Shown: positions 34,701 through 48,116, counted from the first letter of the stretch. The stretch is DNA of 64,000 bases from Amblyornis subalaris (GCA_018881555.1 JACAXG010000070.1:1364001-1428000), one strand, 5' to 3'. The notes: generated by a model from the letters alone, not told the origin. Translations and numbers: made by a program.

Positions 34701-37700
34701 CTGCAGGGTTACAAACACAAGCCCTGATTCTACTATGTGTTTCTCACAGGTGCCATCCCCTCCTCTGCCTCCAGATACGCTTAACTCAGCTGTGCACTCA
34801 TAAACTGCACTTTGCAGGACCAGGGCCAGAGTTNTACCAGCAAATTCAGTTTTGGGGAGTGACTTCTAGTGAGGCTTAAAAGATCTGNAAGAGAAGAGGT
34901 GTGAAACTTCCAAAAAGCTTCATCGTTCTCGCTAATTACCCCAGACAGGAGAATCAAAGGCCAAGTGACTTGATCACATCCCTCCTCCTTCCTTCTTCAC
35001 AGATCAGGAAACAGCAGCAGCAGCATGCCACAGTGGTAAGAGTGACCTGTGGTTGCAAAATTACAAGGGGCAGTGAATTCCCTGGAAGCTTTCACAGAGC
35101 CATGGCTAAGAGGTTTTTAGGGACAATATCCTACCAAAACTGAAATCAAGCAGTATAAAGAGAGTAAAAGGAGGAGGAGGAATATACTAGAGTGACAGTC
35201 GTGTGGTGCAAAGAGCTAACACCAGCCTAATCTGACATTTTACCTCCCTTTAAATACATGTGGAGTAGTTTGGGCCTAAGTGAGATGTCAATGGACTCCA
35301 GCGTGGTGTTATTTTCTTTGCATAGGAGAGAATTCCCACAAACAAAACATAGACTGTTATAAAAAATTTCCTAACTCCAATACCAAACCCTAGAGGGGAG
35401 GAGAAATGAAAAATAGTAGGCCTGGCAGCATATTGCAAGATTTTCTCCAGTTCTTCTACTGCAAGAGCCAACCTTTAGGATGAGCAGGGTTTATGCCAGC
35501 TAGTGTTCATCCACATGATGGAGTTAACTCACGTTAACAGTTTACTGTCCAGCCTCCCTCTCCATTAGCTGACTTTGCAGAAAAGCAGCTGTGCCTGATT
35601 GGCTCCTCTCCATGCTTTTGGGGGCTTATCCNACAGCCCAAGTGCTGTGCAGGAAATGGCATGGCTCTACAAACCCTTTCCCAGAGGACTGGGAGGGGAG
35701 ATGTCTGTATGACCCAGGGAAGGGAAGGTAGCCCCTGAAAGACTTGGCAGCATGGGAGAGGGGGTAGCTGCACCCACATTGCAGAGCAGTTATGTCAGCA
35801 GCCTTGGGGTTGCACTCTAGCCCATCTCCTTAGCTGGCCAGCCAGCTCAAGAGGAAAAGCGTCTTCAATTTATAGGGATGTGGGTGTGGATAAGACACAA
35901 GTTACCAGCAACACAGGAGTTATAATCTTATTAACTCTGCAGTGAACACCCATGCTAAGCAGGGAGGTCAGGGAGGCAGGATGAATCCAAAAGAGGAACA
36001 GGGCAGCCAGGCTTGCAGTACTGGTCCAGTTGTAGCTTTTCCACTCTTTCACTTCACCCCATACACCCAGTGATTTCATTGCCAACTGCACAAGGTGAGG
36101 GCAGGACATGGCTTTCCTGACAGTCTCCAGGACACAGGATCTCTGCAGCAGAACCCCTTCCCCCTGCCTGTATTGCCGCCACTCATCTCTCCTCCACTTC
36201 CACCCTCAGACCCTGCAGCTGGGCCCAGAGCACACAGCCAGAAATGGAAGCTGTCAGCGCAATCACTGTTGGTTTCACAACCTCCTATTACTGCAGCTTT
36301 ACAGTTTATTTGCTCTGTGTGCCAACAAATGTGGACACATGCTCTGTTCTATGGATATCCATGCATCTGTGTGTCATGCTACCCACCTCCTAAAGNAGAG
36401 GGGAATGTCAGTCCTGTGAAAAGGTGATATCCATGGTTTGGCAGCTGCACATTTTGTGGTCACTCTGTGTATCAGATGGGCATGGGAAATTCCTGCCAGA
36501 CTCCGGCAGCAAGATTCTGTCTTNGCTAATTTTTAATGGCAAAGGTTTTGTAATCACCATCCGAGCCTGAGGAGCAGAAATTCCTGAGGGGTAATTGGCT
36601 TTGTCGGTCTGTTGGGCGCACTCAGCCTTGATCTCTTCAATTACTGTACGCATGTACCTACTCTCAGGCTGACACGCCGGTGAGGACAAGCCTGCCGGCT
36701 CCATGGATGGGTGCGTGTCTTCAAGCACCGCAACCGCCCTGGCAGCTAATGCAGTGCACGAGGCGGGGGGCAAGGCCAGCAAGAAGCAACTCTGGTCTCC
36801 GCTTGGTGGGAGCCACTTCATGAAAAAGATCGCTGAGGAGACGGGACCTGTGGGGACAAGGGGACAAACAANGTGGGCCTCCAGTTGGTCCTTTTCTACC
36901 ACTTGACTCACAGGTTGCTGACCACAAGCTTCTTCACCTGCCACCACACAGGGTACCTCGTTCTCATCGCCAGCCAGGAAAACCCTCCCAATGGAGACTC
37001 AGCTTCAACTGACAAAAAGTCTGCACATGCCAGGGTGGCTTANTCTGGATGAATTTGCTGCAATCTGAGCAGCACATTGTCTTAAGACTCTTGCCAGCAT
37101 AACTGTATTGATGGGAGGGACAGGATGACTTTTCCTTCCCTTAATTAATGGGGTTATGCAGGCAAAAAAATTGTTGGGAATGGACAAGGCTGATGACCCC
37201 TTAATGCTGCCTCATCAGCACACAGCCTTTAAAGGATGTGTATGACACTGAAGCATGTTTTGAAGCCCCTCTGTGGGGCCCAAGAGGGTTATACATAGGC
37301 ACAAATCTTCAGGCCTAACATCTGTTATATCAGATTACACACTGGGGTCTCGGGCAAAACAAAGGAGTCAGGATACGTGTGCACAATCCTCCTCACATAC
37401 CCAAAGTCTTCATAGTGGTCTAAATACCACAGTTCTCCACATCATCTCCCATCCATCTCTGTCCCACCTGTCCCATGTGGTGTTCCCATCCTGCTCCATC
37501 CTCCTCACCTCCTCCCAACAGCAAACTNTCTGTTACTGCCTTTCACCCTCCAGCCCTCAGGTCTGTCACCCATTCCTCGATCACTCCAGGAGCTGCTGCC
37601 CCTATGGCAGCAGCTGGCAAGTTGTTCTCCAGCTTCACCGTGCTGGAGTTCACCACATGCAACTTTCACTCCCTCATCTCCTCTAATTGCGGTCAGCACC

Positions 37701-39610
37701 CCCCCCCGGGCCAGGGGAACTCGTAAATACCATGGTCTTGTGAGGGAGTCTTCCAGCCAGTAATTGACTACACTTTCCAGATGCACTTCCAGCAAGAAAT
37801 TAAAAAGCAATGTGACCCTTGTCGAGGGTGCAGGCACCCCCTGCAATGCAAACACCCTCTCCCAGGAAAGCCCTGTCCCCACAGACATGGGGCTGCCTGG
37901 GCTGGCAGGAGCCACAGTGACTGGAGGCACTGGGNGGGCTGGGGGGCCATAAATCAGACCTCTCCCCACTGCCGCTCTCCCCCAGACCCTTATCAGCACA
38001 ACTCAGCATGGTGGGCGCTACAGGAGGGATGTGAGCAGGGCCACCAGCAGAGATAAGGGCCTCGCTGGGATAGGCCCTGCTCCCCTGGGAGTCTCCAGAC
38101 CCTGCAGGCACATGGGCTGGCCAGCAGGGTCTGGAGACCCACCCGCACCCACCCCGCACCTCTGGGGCAGTGGGCCTGGCACAGGCATCTCCTCTTCCTG
38201 CCCACTCCCAGCCCCGGCTCCCAACAGCACTGGAGGCTGCAGCCCGGGTGTCCGGCTCAGCCTGCCCCTCAGCAGACCCAGTGTCTTAACCTGGGCAGGC
38301 TGTCACTTCCCCCTCCCTGCACCCTCATCTCCTCTTCCCTTTGTCACATGAGAAACAGCCTTAATGAAGAGGCTTAATGAAAAATAAACAACTCACGAAC
38401 TTTACCCTTGGGGAGTGAAATGGGCACAGGCTGACAGTGTGCACCAGTGCCAAGGCACCCCTTCCCAGCCTGGGCCGTGGGACTCACACTGAGTCCAAGA
38501 GGACCTGTCTTGCTGCGGGCCATTCTGGCTGCAAAACCCATTCCCTCAGCACCCAAGCAATGCCATCACTTTCCAAAAGAGCATCTGCACCCTCCAGCAA
38601 TGCTGTGATGGGAGAGGAGGCACAGCTGAGTGTCTCTCCCGCTGCAGGCCTGATTCTTGGCTCAGGCTCCAAAAAACATGGCACCATGTGTCAGAGCTGA
38701 CACCTTGCTGGGCTTTGCAAGAGGCCAAAGAATTCGGACAACATGGAATGCAGGAGAAAGAGGTGCAGGGGCAGAGTTCAGGCAGGGAAGGACAAGGGAA
38801 GATAGAGGTCCCGAGCAGAACTGCCAGGAATCAGCAGGGTCTGGAGCCACTTTGGGCCAGGGCCAAGGGACCAGAGGAGGGAGGCTTTGGGAGGGAAACG
38901 TGCCCTCTGTGTGCTGGGCTCCTGCACCCCTCACTCCCCCAGCACAATGACCTCCAGGGCAGAAATGACAGTCTCCAGCTGTAGGGCTCTCAGGCAGGGG
39001 AGGGGGGAAATCCAGTCTGAGGGAGGGCATCCTCCAGCACCAGCGTGGAGTAGAGAGGAAAACCATGTGTGTTGTGGCTTGCTCCTGTCCTGCCATAGTT
39101 AGTGGCTGGGAAGCAGAAGCCAGGGCTGGTGAGGGAAGGTGAGACCGGTGATGGTGCCTGCTGAGCAGGACAGGGCTCCCTGTATGGGGCACAGAGGAAA
39201 GTGGCTGGGGAGAACCAGTGATTCACAGCATCGAGGGCAGGCACAGATAAGTGGTTGAAAGGTCTCTCACCCTGCTAATCCTGCTTCCTTTCGATAGCTT
39301 TAAATCCATCACTTAAACATTCAGAGTTTCTGTGTTGGAGAGCTGGGTGGCCTACAGGATGAATGGAGCTCTTCACCTCTGGGGCAGCAGGGAGACTCCA
39401 GAAAACAGGGCCAGGAAGGTGCTGGCATGTTAGCACGTAGCTGGGTTATAATTTACATGCATATGCCGTACACTTATTCCCATTAGCATCTNGGCTTGGA
39501 AGGCACCCAGTCTCCTTTCATCCCTGGAGGAACTGACCTCATTAGAAAGCACTCAGAAGCCTGCATGGCTGTATTTGCCTGCAAAATAGAGGCAGCTACA
39601 CCTAAACCAA
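31736..39610. other. Intergenic, no gene recognised
   Basis: About 7.9 kb. The left part (31.7-35.9 kb) is AT-leaning, the right part (36.0-39.3 kb) is richer in GC. Two patches stand out and are listed as findings: 36530-36690 (conserved-element-like, open on the minus strand from 36947 to 36408, 179 codons with two N) and 39430-39900 (octamer- and MEF2-like motifs). Frames in 37.2-39.2 kb up to 176 codons are in GC-rich, proline/serine/glycine-rich context and overlap each other on both strands; I do not call them genes. Confidence 0.5.
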
Positions 39611-39650
39611 AGCCTTGAACATCAGGCTCAAGCCTTGAACACCAGGCTCG
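39611..39650. repeat. 20-bp tandem duplication
   Basis: AGCCTTGAACATCAGGCTCA is followed directly by a second copy with two substitutions (ACC for ATC, and a final G for A). Each unit carries a short self-complementary piece (AGCCT and AGGCT), so the pair can fold. Confidence 0.9.
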
Positions 39651-41193
39651 TTCCCCTTTGATGGAGTTAGAAAGATGGCACTTTTAATTGTGGGCAATCT
39701 CAAGCTGGCCAATTTCCCTGAGGGGACACAGCACACAAAGACATCCTTGCTGCAATTTCAGTGACCTCAGGTGGCATGCAATAGGGATCACTTGCGTTTG
39801 CATATTTAAAATAGCACCTATGAGATATTGCCCAAGGGTCCAGTAAAGATCAATTAGCTGGTAGGAGAGTAGTCTTTAACTGCATTGCTGGTCCACACAA
39901 GCCATGGCCTTGGAGGCAGTTAAAATGGGATTGAGACCATGACTGAGTATGGCTTTCTTACTGCCACTAGCACCATTCACACTGAGTGTGGCAAACACTG
40001 TCCCCCTCCTGCACTCATCTAGGGAACCATTTCAGAAGCCGCAAATAAGTCTCAGAGGTAGGTGAGGTATTCAAGGGTCAAACCAGCAGTCCCAGCTACA
40101 CAGGAGGGCTTTGCCTGTGGGTGAGCTTGTCTCCCAGCAGCTTACTCACTCTCCCACCATTCTGGAAAGCCACAGTCCCACACCATCCCCTCCTGTCTTT
40201 TTCCACTGTGTTTCTACCATCTCCACTTAACGAGTGCTGTAAAACCAGCTTCCTGATCTCTTTGGACAGGCCCAGNGTTCCAGGTGGAGAGCTGGGGGTA
40301 GGAGGGTTGCTGAGTCTGTATTTTCTTCCAGATGTCCCCCCTGCACACTCCTCCACGCAGAAATATCCCTGTTCCTATCAGCGGTTTTGGAGCTGACGTC
40401 CCTCATGACGCAGGTAACATCCCGCAGGGGTAATGAGGAATGATCTCCCCCCCACGCTGGGCTACCAGATCCTGCCTGCTCCATCTGGGGAGACCTCACA
40501 CTCATCTCATTGCTGCTGCTCACAGGATGCTGCTGGGTCACACTGGCTTGCTGAAGGTCAGGCCTGGTTACAGAGTGGAGCAGTGCTGATTTGGACCCAC
40601 CCAGAGAGCTGCCCTTTGAAATTCTGCTCCCCTGCTCCCAGCAGCCAGCGTTTTCCTTCCTTCAGGCTGCTAAAAGGCCATACTGTCGAAAGTCCTTGCA
40701 TGCCCTCTTAACCAGCATTTCCAAGCAGTACTGCAAATGTTGAAAGTGCTGGAGCTCTAGCCCCCAATCCCTGACTGGCGCCTCCATCATGTTGACACAA
40801 AGAGGACTTGGATCACATACAGGAGCAATGGACTGTATGCAGTAGTTGCTCCAGGAAAGGAGCAAGACTCTCAAGGAATGGCCTCAAAGGTAGCCTCACC
40901 GTCACGCCAGCATGTACCTACTGTGGAAAGGTGTTTCCAGAGACCCCATCTCATTCCCTGTCCCAATCTGACCACATGGGAACCTTTGCAGTAGAAAGAA
41001 ATCCGGCACTGTAGGACCAGGGCAAACGGAGTTCACATAGTGAATGCCTAAAGCAAGGTGCTGAAGTGCTGTCATGCTTTGGTGCTTAGGGTCAAAGCTC
41101 TCTTACTAGTTAGGTGTTAATTTCCCTCTTCAGCCGCCAGCTACTGCCTCAGGTCAAAAGCAACTTCCACCACAGTGAGAGAAGCAGGTTCAT
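39651..41193. other. Intergenic, nothing recognised
   Basis: Average composition. Frames at 40096-40541 on both strands overlap and are shadows of each other. No repeat was recognised. Confidence 0.5.
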
Positions 41194-41251
41194 CCTTCCT
41201 TCCTTCCTTCCTTCCTTCCTTCCTTCCTTCCTTCCTTCCTTCCTTCCTTCC
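41194..41251. repeat. (CCTT)n microsatellite
   Basis: Fourteen and a half perfect CCTT units (58 bp). An open frame reads through it as repeated Leu-Pro-Ser-Phe, which explains why the plus frame 41114-41506 looks long. Likely highly polymorphic. Confidence 0.97.
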
Positions 41252-44200
41252 ACAGCATCCCCCATCCCCACTCTTATCCCTAGAGGTCTTCCCTGTCATG
41301 CATTAGCATCTGCAGGAGGGCATGAGCAGAGAAAGGAACATGAGGGAGGAGCTCTGCTTATCTCTCCCAGAGGGAATTTCTCACCTCGACTCTGTTCTGC
41401 TCAGCTGCCCAGGAGGCAGCCCTGTCGCCAGAGACAGCGTCTGGCCGGCTGTGTTGACAAAGTCACAAGAGATGTGGAGTGCACATGGAGATCAAGGCAG
41501 GGCTGACACAGGCTTTAAGCTCATTCCCACTGCTCTGCCCATCAGAGAAAGGAGGCTGGTGTGGGGGTGGGAAGGGGAGAAGAGTTGTCTTCTGCACTGT
41601 GCCGAGACTCAGGGGCAAACCTTGGCTCCTGTTTCCCCAGCCCAGCTGCTCTCAGCCACTCACACTTCCCTGCCTGGTCCCAGACAGAGACAGCACAGGG
41701 TTGACAGCGGAGGCATCACTCCATGACCTTTGCAGAGAGAGCAGAAAATGTTTTCCTCATATTCAAGTAGTGCTGTCAAAAACTGGTGAAAGTTCCCGTG
41801 TCAAACACACCAAGGTTTTGCTCCCAGACTTGACAGTGAAGCAGGCTCTTCAGGACAGGCATCCACAGAGCATGTTGTCTCCTTCCTGCTCTTCTGCTCT
41901 CCTACTGCAGGGCTCCTCATCTGGATGATTCCTCATTCAGATGCTTATCTGCTGAGTTTGGCATCAACCCTTAGATCTGAGTGCTCTGCCCACGATCCTG
42001 CTGCACCCCTGTTTGCAAAGGATCATGATGATATACAGTGTAACTGCCTGGCAAGTTCGCATTTGTCTGGCAGTTCTCATGCACACATCTCAACCGATGG
42101 CAAGCGCTCATCCGTGCCTCTCTTTAGCACAGAGTTCACTTGCCAGGAGGGGTTTGCCCGTTTCCACAGGCTGGGACCAGAACTGTTGCCAACACCTCCA
42201 GCAGCAAGAGAAAAGCTGCTCCGAGTGCCCCCTCCCCGCATTCTCCCAGAAATCCAGGCTCTGTTGCCCCCTACTCACAGCCCCCCAGCTGCTTGCACCA
42301 CCTGCCCCCTCCGTGCCCCAATCTGCCCTTACCGCTCACTTCAGCTAGGTGGGAAACTCAGGCGTGTTGGGTGCACTCAAAAAATCCTCCCTCTTGCTTT
42401 GCAGCACTCCCAAGCACTTTGTGTGCTGGTCTCTGGGTGCTGGCCCCGGGGAAGACATCAGGGGAGCCTGGTGGTCTCCCAGGACTGAGCGCACATCCCC
42501 AGCCCTAAATGACTGCTGTCCTTGCCGCTTTGGCAGAGTGGGATGAGTTATAATAGCACTTCAGTATTGGTGTAACAGTGGCTATCCTTCCTAGTATAGA
42601 AATNTTGCTTTCAAAAAAACATCCTATACCACTACGTGTCTCAATTTCATTGTGAGACTGACAAAATAAAGGCCGGCTTAGCCTGAAATAGCTGCATTTT
42701 TAATGATGCTCAACTCCCACTGAGGACAATAATGAATCCCATCCCCCCTAGGGGCAACAGAGGCGGTGGTGAAAATCTGGCCAGCAGTGCCGCCGCTGCC
42801 GGCAGCCCCAGACACGCAGCGGNGTGGATGCAGGACGCCACACCGGGAGGGAAGAACAAGTAGGACTTCCCCTTCCCTGACGCTCTGTCTCCACCTTTGT
42901 GTTGCAAAAACAAAGAGGTTTGGGTGTGATCCCGCCCTGCGCCCAGAGGCGGCTTTGGCGGTTGCGTGCACAACGTGCCCGCTCCCGGTGCTGCTCATGG
43001 AGGAGGAGGGTGTCTGTGCCATGGGCACGTTCCTCGACCCCCGAGGCACCATGCTTCTCCCTCTCCAAAGTATACACGCCTGCACCACCTCCCATGTGCC
43101 TGCAGCGGAACAGTCGCTGGAGACTTTTCCATGCTGCAAGCCAGGCTGGATGAGGAAGGCTGGGCTCTTCCCAAGGTGTGCAACCGCCTCCTAACATGAA
43201 ATCATGGAGCTGATCGATGCAGATGAGCACGTACAACAGTGTGTGCTGTCTCAGCCTGACTAAAAGAGTTATGGTTAGCAGCCAAACCTGCCTTGACCCC
43301 CTCCACAATCACCCGAGGGAGCAGGACAACTCTAGTTGTCCTTTTCTCATTTTATTATTTTGATCCTTACAGCAATATCCAAGGTAACCCCTCAGGCTAG
43401 AAATCAAGGGCCTGCAGTTTTCCACAGTGGTCAGTGGAAGCCAAGAACAAGCAGAGACACGTACTAATTCACTTTGCAAACTAGAATAGCACATAAAGGG
43501 TCAAGAATCCCACCACCAAAAAGAGGGAGGGTCACACCTGTATGATGGAAGGCGTAAGGTGTCAGAAGGAAAAAAGGATCAGAGGAGGAGGAAAAATACC
43601 CTGATGCTGCATACGCATGCATGCCCAACTAAAACCCACTGCTGGAGCAAACTGTGAAGACCCCAGGCCAGAAGGAATGGAACTACAGTAGCGTCTCCAT
43701 CCAGTTTGGCTCCCATGACGAGAAGAGGAGCCTGTGGTAAGCAAACTGCAAAGCCTGCCAGAGCCAAGCTACACAGTAACATTGGCTGTCAGGAGCAGAG
43801 CCTCTGGGCTATTCAGTCTAGGCTGCTTTTTTTTTTAATTTTAAATCTTACTCTGCTTTTTCCAAGCTCCTGACTCTGACAAGCATTCTGGACAGTCTGG
43901 TAACTGTGTGCTAAGTTTGGCCTGAAAGCATATAATCCTAATGAGAATAGAAAGACCTGACTGTCTTTGGGAGCTCCTGCTAGACTTCAAAGGATCCAGG
44001 ACTTACCAAGCAGTTTTGAAACACATCCATGACTTCTGGCCCACTTTCTGATTGCCTCCGAGGAGGGAAGCTTGTGTGCATGCCTGGGAAGTGGCATGGG
44101 GCTAGGAGAGGAAAGCAGGGGGTGTTCAGTGGGAGGGAGTGGGGTGGAAGAGGTAGGGGTTTGCATGCAGCGGGGGAGAGTTTGTGTGCCAAGAGGGGAC

Positions 44201-47200
44201 CAGGAGGAGCAGAAAGGACATACACAAGTTTTCTTCTTGTTGCTGGAAAGGGTACAGATGGCATGGTGGAGGTGAGAGAGTGGAAGGGGAAGGGAAGATA
44301 TCCATTAGTGTGAAAAGGGAAAGACTTGGCTACAAATAGAGATGCAGAGCTGGGAAAACAATGCTGGGTGTCAAGGGACGTGTACAGACGGAAAAGACAG
44401 CTTGGGAGCACACATATTATCCTGCATGGATGCCCACATGCATGCTGAGTTAGGACTCTTGATTCTTCATTTGCCCACTTAGTAGCAACCCCCTGGACCC
44501 TCTAATACTATAAACACCTCTCCTAAAGGAAAGTGCTTCCTAGGGGTGGAGAGGATCCATGAGAGCAAGCTCTCTCATTCAAAACCCTTTTCACCTTATA
44601 CTGGTTTTGCTGCATATGTCAGAAGGAAGCAAGTATGTGTCTGTTTCATCCTGGACACTGCCACGCAGGTATTAGTACTAGCTCAGGGTATCACGTGAAC
44701 TGAGCGCAAGGGGGAAATCAGAGAGCTGGGAATGCAAGACCCTTGTAGCTACTGGACAGAAAACAGCAGAGCCCCTCTGTGTATCCCTTCTGTCTCGTCA
44801 GATCTAATATTGCCCAAGTCAGGGCTGCATATGGATGTGCTGCTGAGAGAGCACCATGCAGGTGAAAGCCTGGTGCTATGCCAAGAATTATGTGCAGAAC
44901 ATTGCGAATGCAGAGTGTGGCTATCACCCTCACAGGCACCATTGGTATTTCAGTGCCTGATCTGTCACGGATTTATACACATCTGGCCATCCCGTTGCTG
45001 GAGTGCCTTACATGAAAGGCAACTGCAATGCATTTATCAGACTGTGCAGAGATGCTCACCTGCCTGCCTGCCAGCTGCTTCCTGCTGCTCTGCTGACTTG
45101 CTTCATCACTCCCTCCTAGTGAACATCGGCTTTTTCGACACCAGTCAGCAGCAGTCATAGCTGTTACTTAATGGCTTGCTCCACAGGAGCTGCTTGCCCA
45201 GAAATACAGAGGCAATGGCCTGTCTTCTGCGCTCTCCATGGCTGCCAGACTGCGTCCCTGGGGAGGCCCCAGCCCCACCACCCACTCTCCCCCTCCTGGC
45301 AGCAGCAAGGTGGGTGGCAGCATTTCACCCCATGCACAAGTGCTGCTGCACTCAGTGCTCAGAGCTGGCAAGACCAGAATGTACTATTGGTCTGTACCCC
45401 AGACTGTAACACCCAGCCCTCCTACCACCCCAAGACTGCACAGACACANGCATACACTCTCTCACCCTGGGCCCAAGCAGAGCCTCCAATGCAGACGTGC
45501 TCTCCTGCCCAGCACTCAAAGACAATGGAAATGGTCTCATTAAAAGAGCTGTAGACAGAATGAATCACAGCTTCCTGCAGGACTCATCTCTGGCCCTTCC
45601 CAATAACATGAGACTGGCAAAAAGAAGCCAGCCCATCACCCGGAGCTGCCTTCTGGCTTTATGCTGCACCAGGAGGAAACACCCTGCTTGCCACTCTGGG
45701 ACCAGGCTCACCCCAGTAAAGAAGTGGAAAGAAAAAGCACTCCATTGAGATGGTAAAGAAGCTCTGGGTCCACACCAGGGCCTGCCAGGGAACAGTGCTC
45801 CTGGAGTCACAGGCCGTGCAAAGAGCTGCAAATGTTGAGGGATGCAGGCAATGTCATAGCAGTGAGAGAAAACAGATCTTCACCAATGGAGTAGCCCAGA
45901 GTTTTCCGCAGGACCCAGCGGTGGCTGTGTCTTGCTCTGGGCCGGTCTGCTCTGTCCTAGAGAACGTAAGAACTAGCACCTATTTTACTTGTCTCTCCCA
46001 GCTCTGGTTTCAATTGCATGTAACTTTCCACTTTCGCCNCTTGGGCTGACATTTTCCAGGCCAGGCATCTGCCTTAGCCTGTTAAAAGAAAAAGAGGAAA
46101 AAAAAAAAGAAAACAACCCAACAAAAAAGACTCACACACATTTAGGGATTTTGACCATATTCAGAGTACCAGAAGAAAAAGACATTCATTTGTCCATGCT
46201 AAAAAAATCAACACTTACAACTTGTTAACTGAGAATTTGCAGTTTAAAGCAAGAACTTGAAATTAGGCAAGAGAAGTGCCTAGCTGCCAAGAATATGTCT
46301 TTGCTGTCCCCAAGAAAATTATCCCTGAATTTTGATCCAGTTATGAGCTCAATACTCACACAGAACAGATTTGGCAGAGTTGGTGGCTCCATGCTGCAAA
46401 GTTTCTGCCCCAAGTGAGTGTGCTGTATGTCCACATGGAGCTCTCAAGCATCAAACTGAACTGGTCCTACACCAGAACATCTGCATCTCTCTATGTCAGT
46501 TGTGTGGGGTGGGGCACATTGATGGAAGTGTTACTTTCTCTGAAGAACATAAGCATTTGCCTTGTAAAATCTTGCTGAATCAGCCAGTCCCAATTTCCAG
46601 ACATTACCTGAAAACACTTGCCAGGTCTACCCTAACTTCATTCACTTCACACACCTTTTGATTTCTGCCATGACCAAGATTGTGTGTCACAAACAGCTCT
46701 GGTTTCCTTCCCTAGAGAAGCCGAATTCATGTTAATCAATCCTAACCAATGCAAATCAGAAAAACACACAGAAAACATGTAACATGATGGTATTTCTATA
46801 GTATCTGATCTCCTTATGCACAGGGAGTTAAATCCTAGAGGCAAAGAAAATCTTAATTCCAGCACTTTCTCACTGGAGGGGTTTGACAATATTTTTAACC
46901 TCTATTGCNGTGTAGGTTCTTGCTCTTTCATCTCTGTGGTTTCTGAACTAGTCCTAAGCAGTGTTGATCCTGCCTCTGAGACTTGGGCCTCTGATTCTTT
47001 TACCCTGCAGCCAGGGAAGGAATTGGGGAGTATTTTGAAGCCTCCTTTCTCAGGCATTATGCTTTTGGATAGGTGTTGCAGAGTGGGGAACACAGCTCAT
47101 GGACGTCTGCTCCCAGAAGAGCTCTAGAGAGGAAAGCTGGCTAAAGGAAAGCCATGGCCCTTTCCACCAAGGGCTACTGAGCTACATCTTTCAGGGTGCA

Positions 47201-47283
47201 TGGAGGTCCAGATTTCCAGGTTCAGCTTTCACACGAGCAGTCCAGAAAGCAAAAAGCAGAGTAAACCATGGCATTGATGTACA
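41252..47283. other. Intergenic, GC-rich in its left half, no gene recognised
   Basis: About 6 kb. From 41.3 to 43.2 kb the sequence is relatively GC-rich, with a CpG-enriched core at about 42750-43070; open frames there on several frames at once (plus 41925-42488, 187 codons; minus 42748-43308, 186 codons) are best explained by composition. An A-rich tract lies at 46084-46131. From 43.3 kb onward the sequence is ordinary, with no identified repeats. Single N bases at about 42604, 42823, 45450, 46039 and 46910. Confidence 0.5.
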
Positions 47284-47475
47284 CAGAGCCTTTCATATCA
47301 GGACCCCCAGGCATTTTGTATCAATATCACCTCCCAACAGACCAGAGAGACTGGGTAATAATTATTACTTTTTCCTTTTGCAGTGTAGAAAACAGATACT
47401 GAATATGAGATGAATTACCCATAGACAACAAATATGCAGAGTTATGAGAAGAGCCCAAGTGTTCTGATTCCTTTC
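47284..47475 (+). repeat. MIR-like ancient SINE
   Basis: Motifs run in family order: GAGCCTTTCATATCAGGACC (47286-47305; family: gcgcctttcatctgaggatc), GGTAATAATTATTACTTTTT in place of the family's gtattattatccccatttt, then TTGCAGTGTAGAAAACAGA, then ATTACCCATAGACAAC (family: cttgcccaaggtcacac), then CCAAGTGTTCTGATTCC (family: cccaggtctgactcc). Orientation is plus. It is highly diverged. Confidence 0.65.
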
Positions 47476-48116
47476 TTCCTGCTCTGACCATGACAGTGAG
47501 CTGGAGTAGCAAATGCCACATACAGATAACAATAACACACATTGTTGCCTTATAGAAAGGCTGCACCCTTTAATTTTAGCCAAGACTTTTGTGTACACTT
47601 CTTCCTTGTTCTGCCAAGTATTTATCCATAGCTATGTCTAGCCACATTAACAGCAATACACATAGCAAAGGAAGATGAACATGAAAAAAATCATGATCCA
47701 AAGTGATAAGTATTCATGCAGTGGGAGATGGAAAAGGAGGGTTTTCCTCTTCTCCCATCGTTATTAACACAGAAAGGTTTATAGGAAGAGTAGTGGGGTT
47801 TTCTAATTAGACCAACTGATGTATTTGAGAAAAGACAGACAAGCTGTCAGGAGCTTGAGCTCTTCTTTAGGTCAGAAAGAGACCTCAAGCTAAGTACAGA
47901 CTGCAAACAAGCATTCCAAGTTTCACTTCAGTCTGTCAATCAGCTAGTTGTTTTGAAGAAAAGAGAATTGTTAGTTGCATCCGCACCAGTAGGAAGTATT
48001 AGCAAGGGAGAGGGGTAAATGCTGTTCCAAATAATAAGTAGAGGAAGAAGTTCTTGCCAGGCAAATAGCAAGGGATTGGTGGAAGAGCAGGGAGCTGGAG
48101 AAAATTGTAAAACCAG
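47476..48116. other. Intergenic, nothing recognised
   Basis: Short AT-leaning interval between the MIR-like element and the next CR1. No feature was recognised. Confidence 0.5.

Noticed and set aside
34725..34850. Possible ancient amniote repeat (GCCCTGATTCTACTATGTG start)
   Set aside because: Only the first 15-20 bases resemble the family and the rest does not follow.
34975..35090. Possible third MIR-like SINE (CACAGATCAGGAAACAGCAG followed by AGTGACC-like and GGGCAGTGAATTCC blocks)
   Set aside because: Only three short motifs fit and a CAG-rich insertion disrupts the order; too weak to call.
41114..41506. Plus-strand frame with repeated Leu-Pro-Ser-Phe
   Set aside because: Produced by translation of the CCTT microsatellite.
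41925..43308. Overlapping open frames of 110-187 codons on both strands
   Set aside because: Several frames are open simultaneously in GC-rich sequence and none has a recognisable domain; composition is the simpler explanation.
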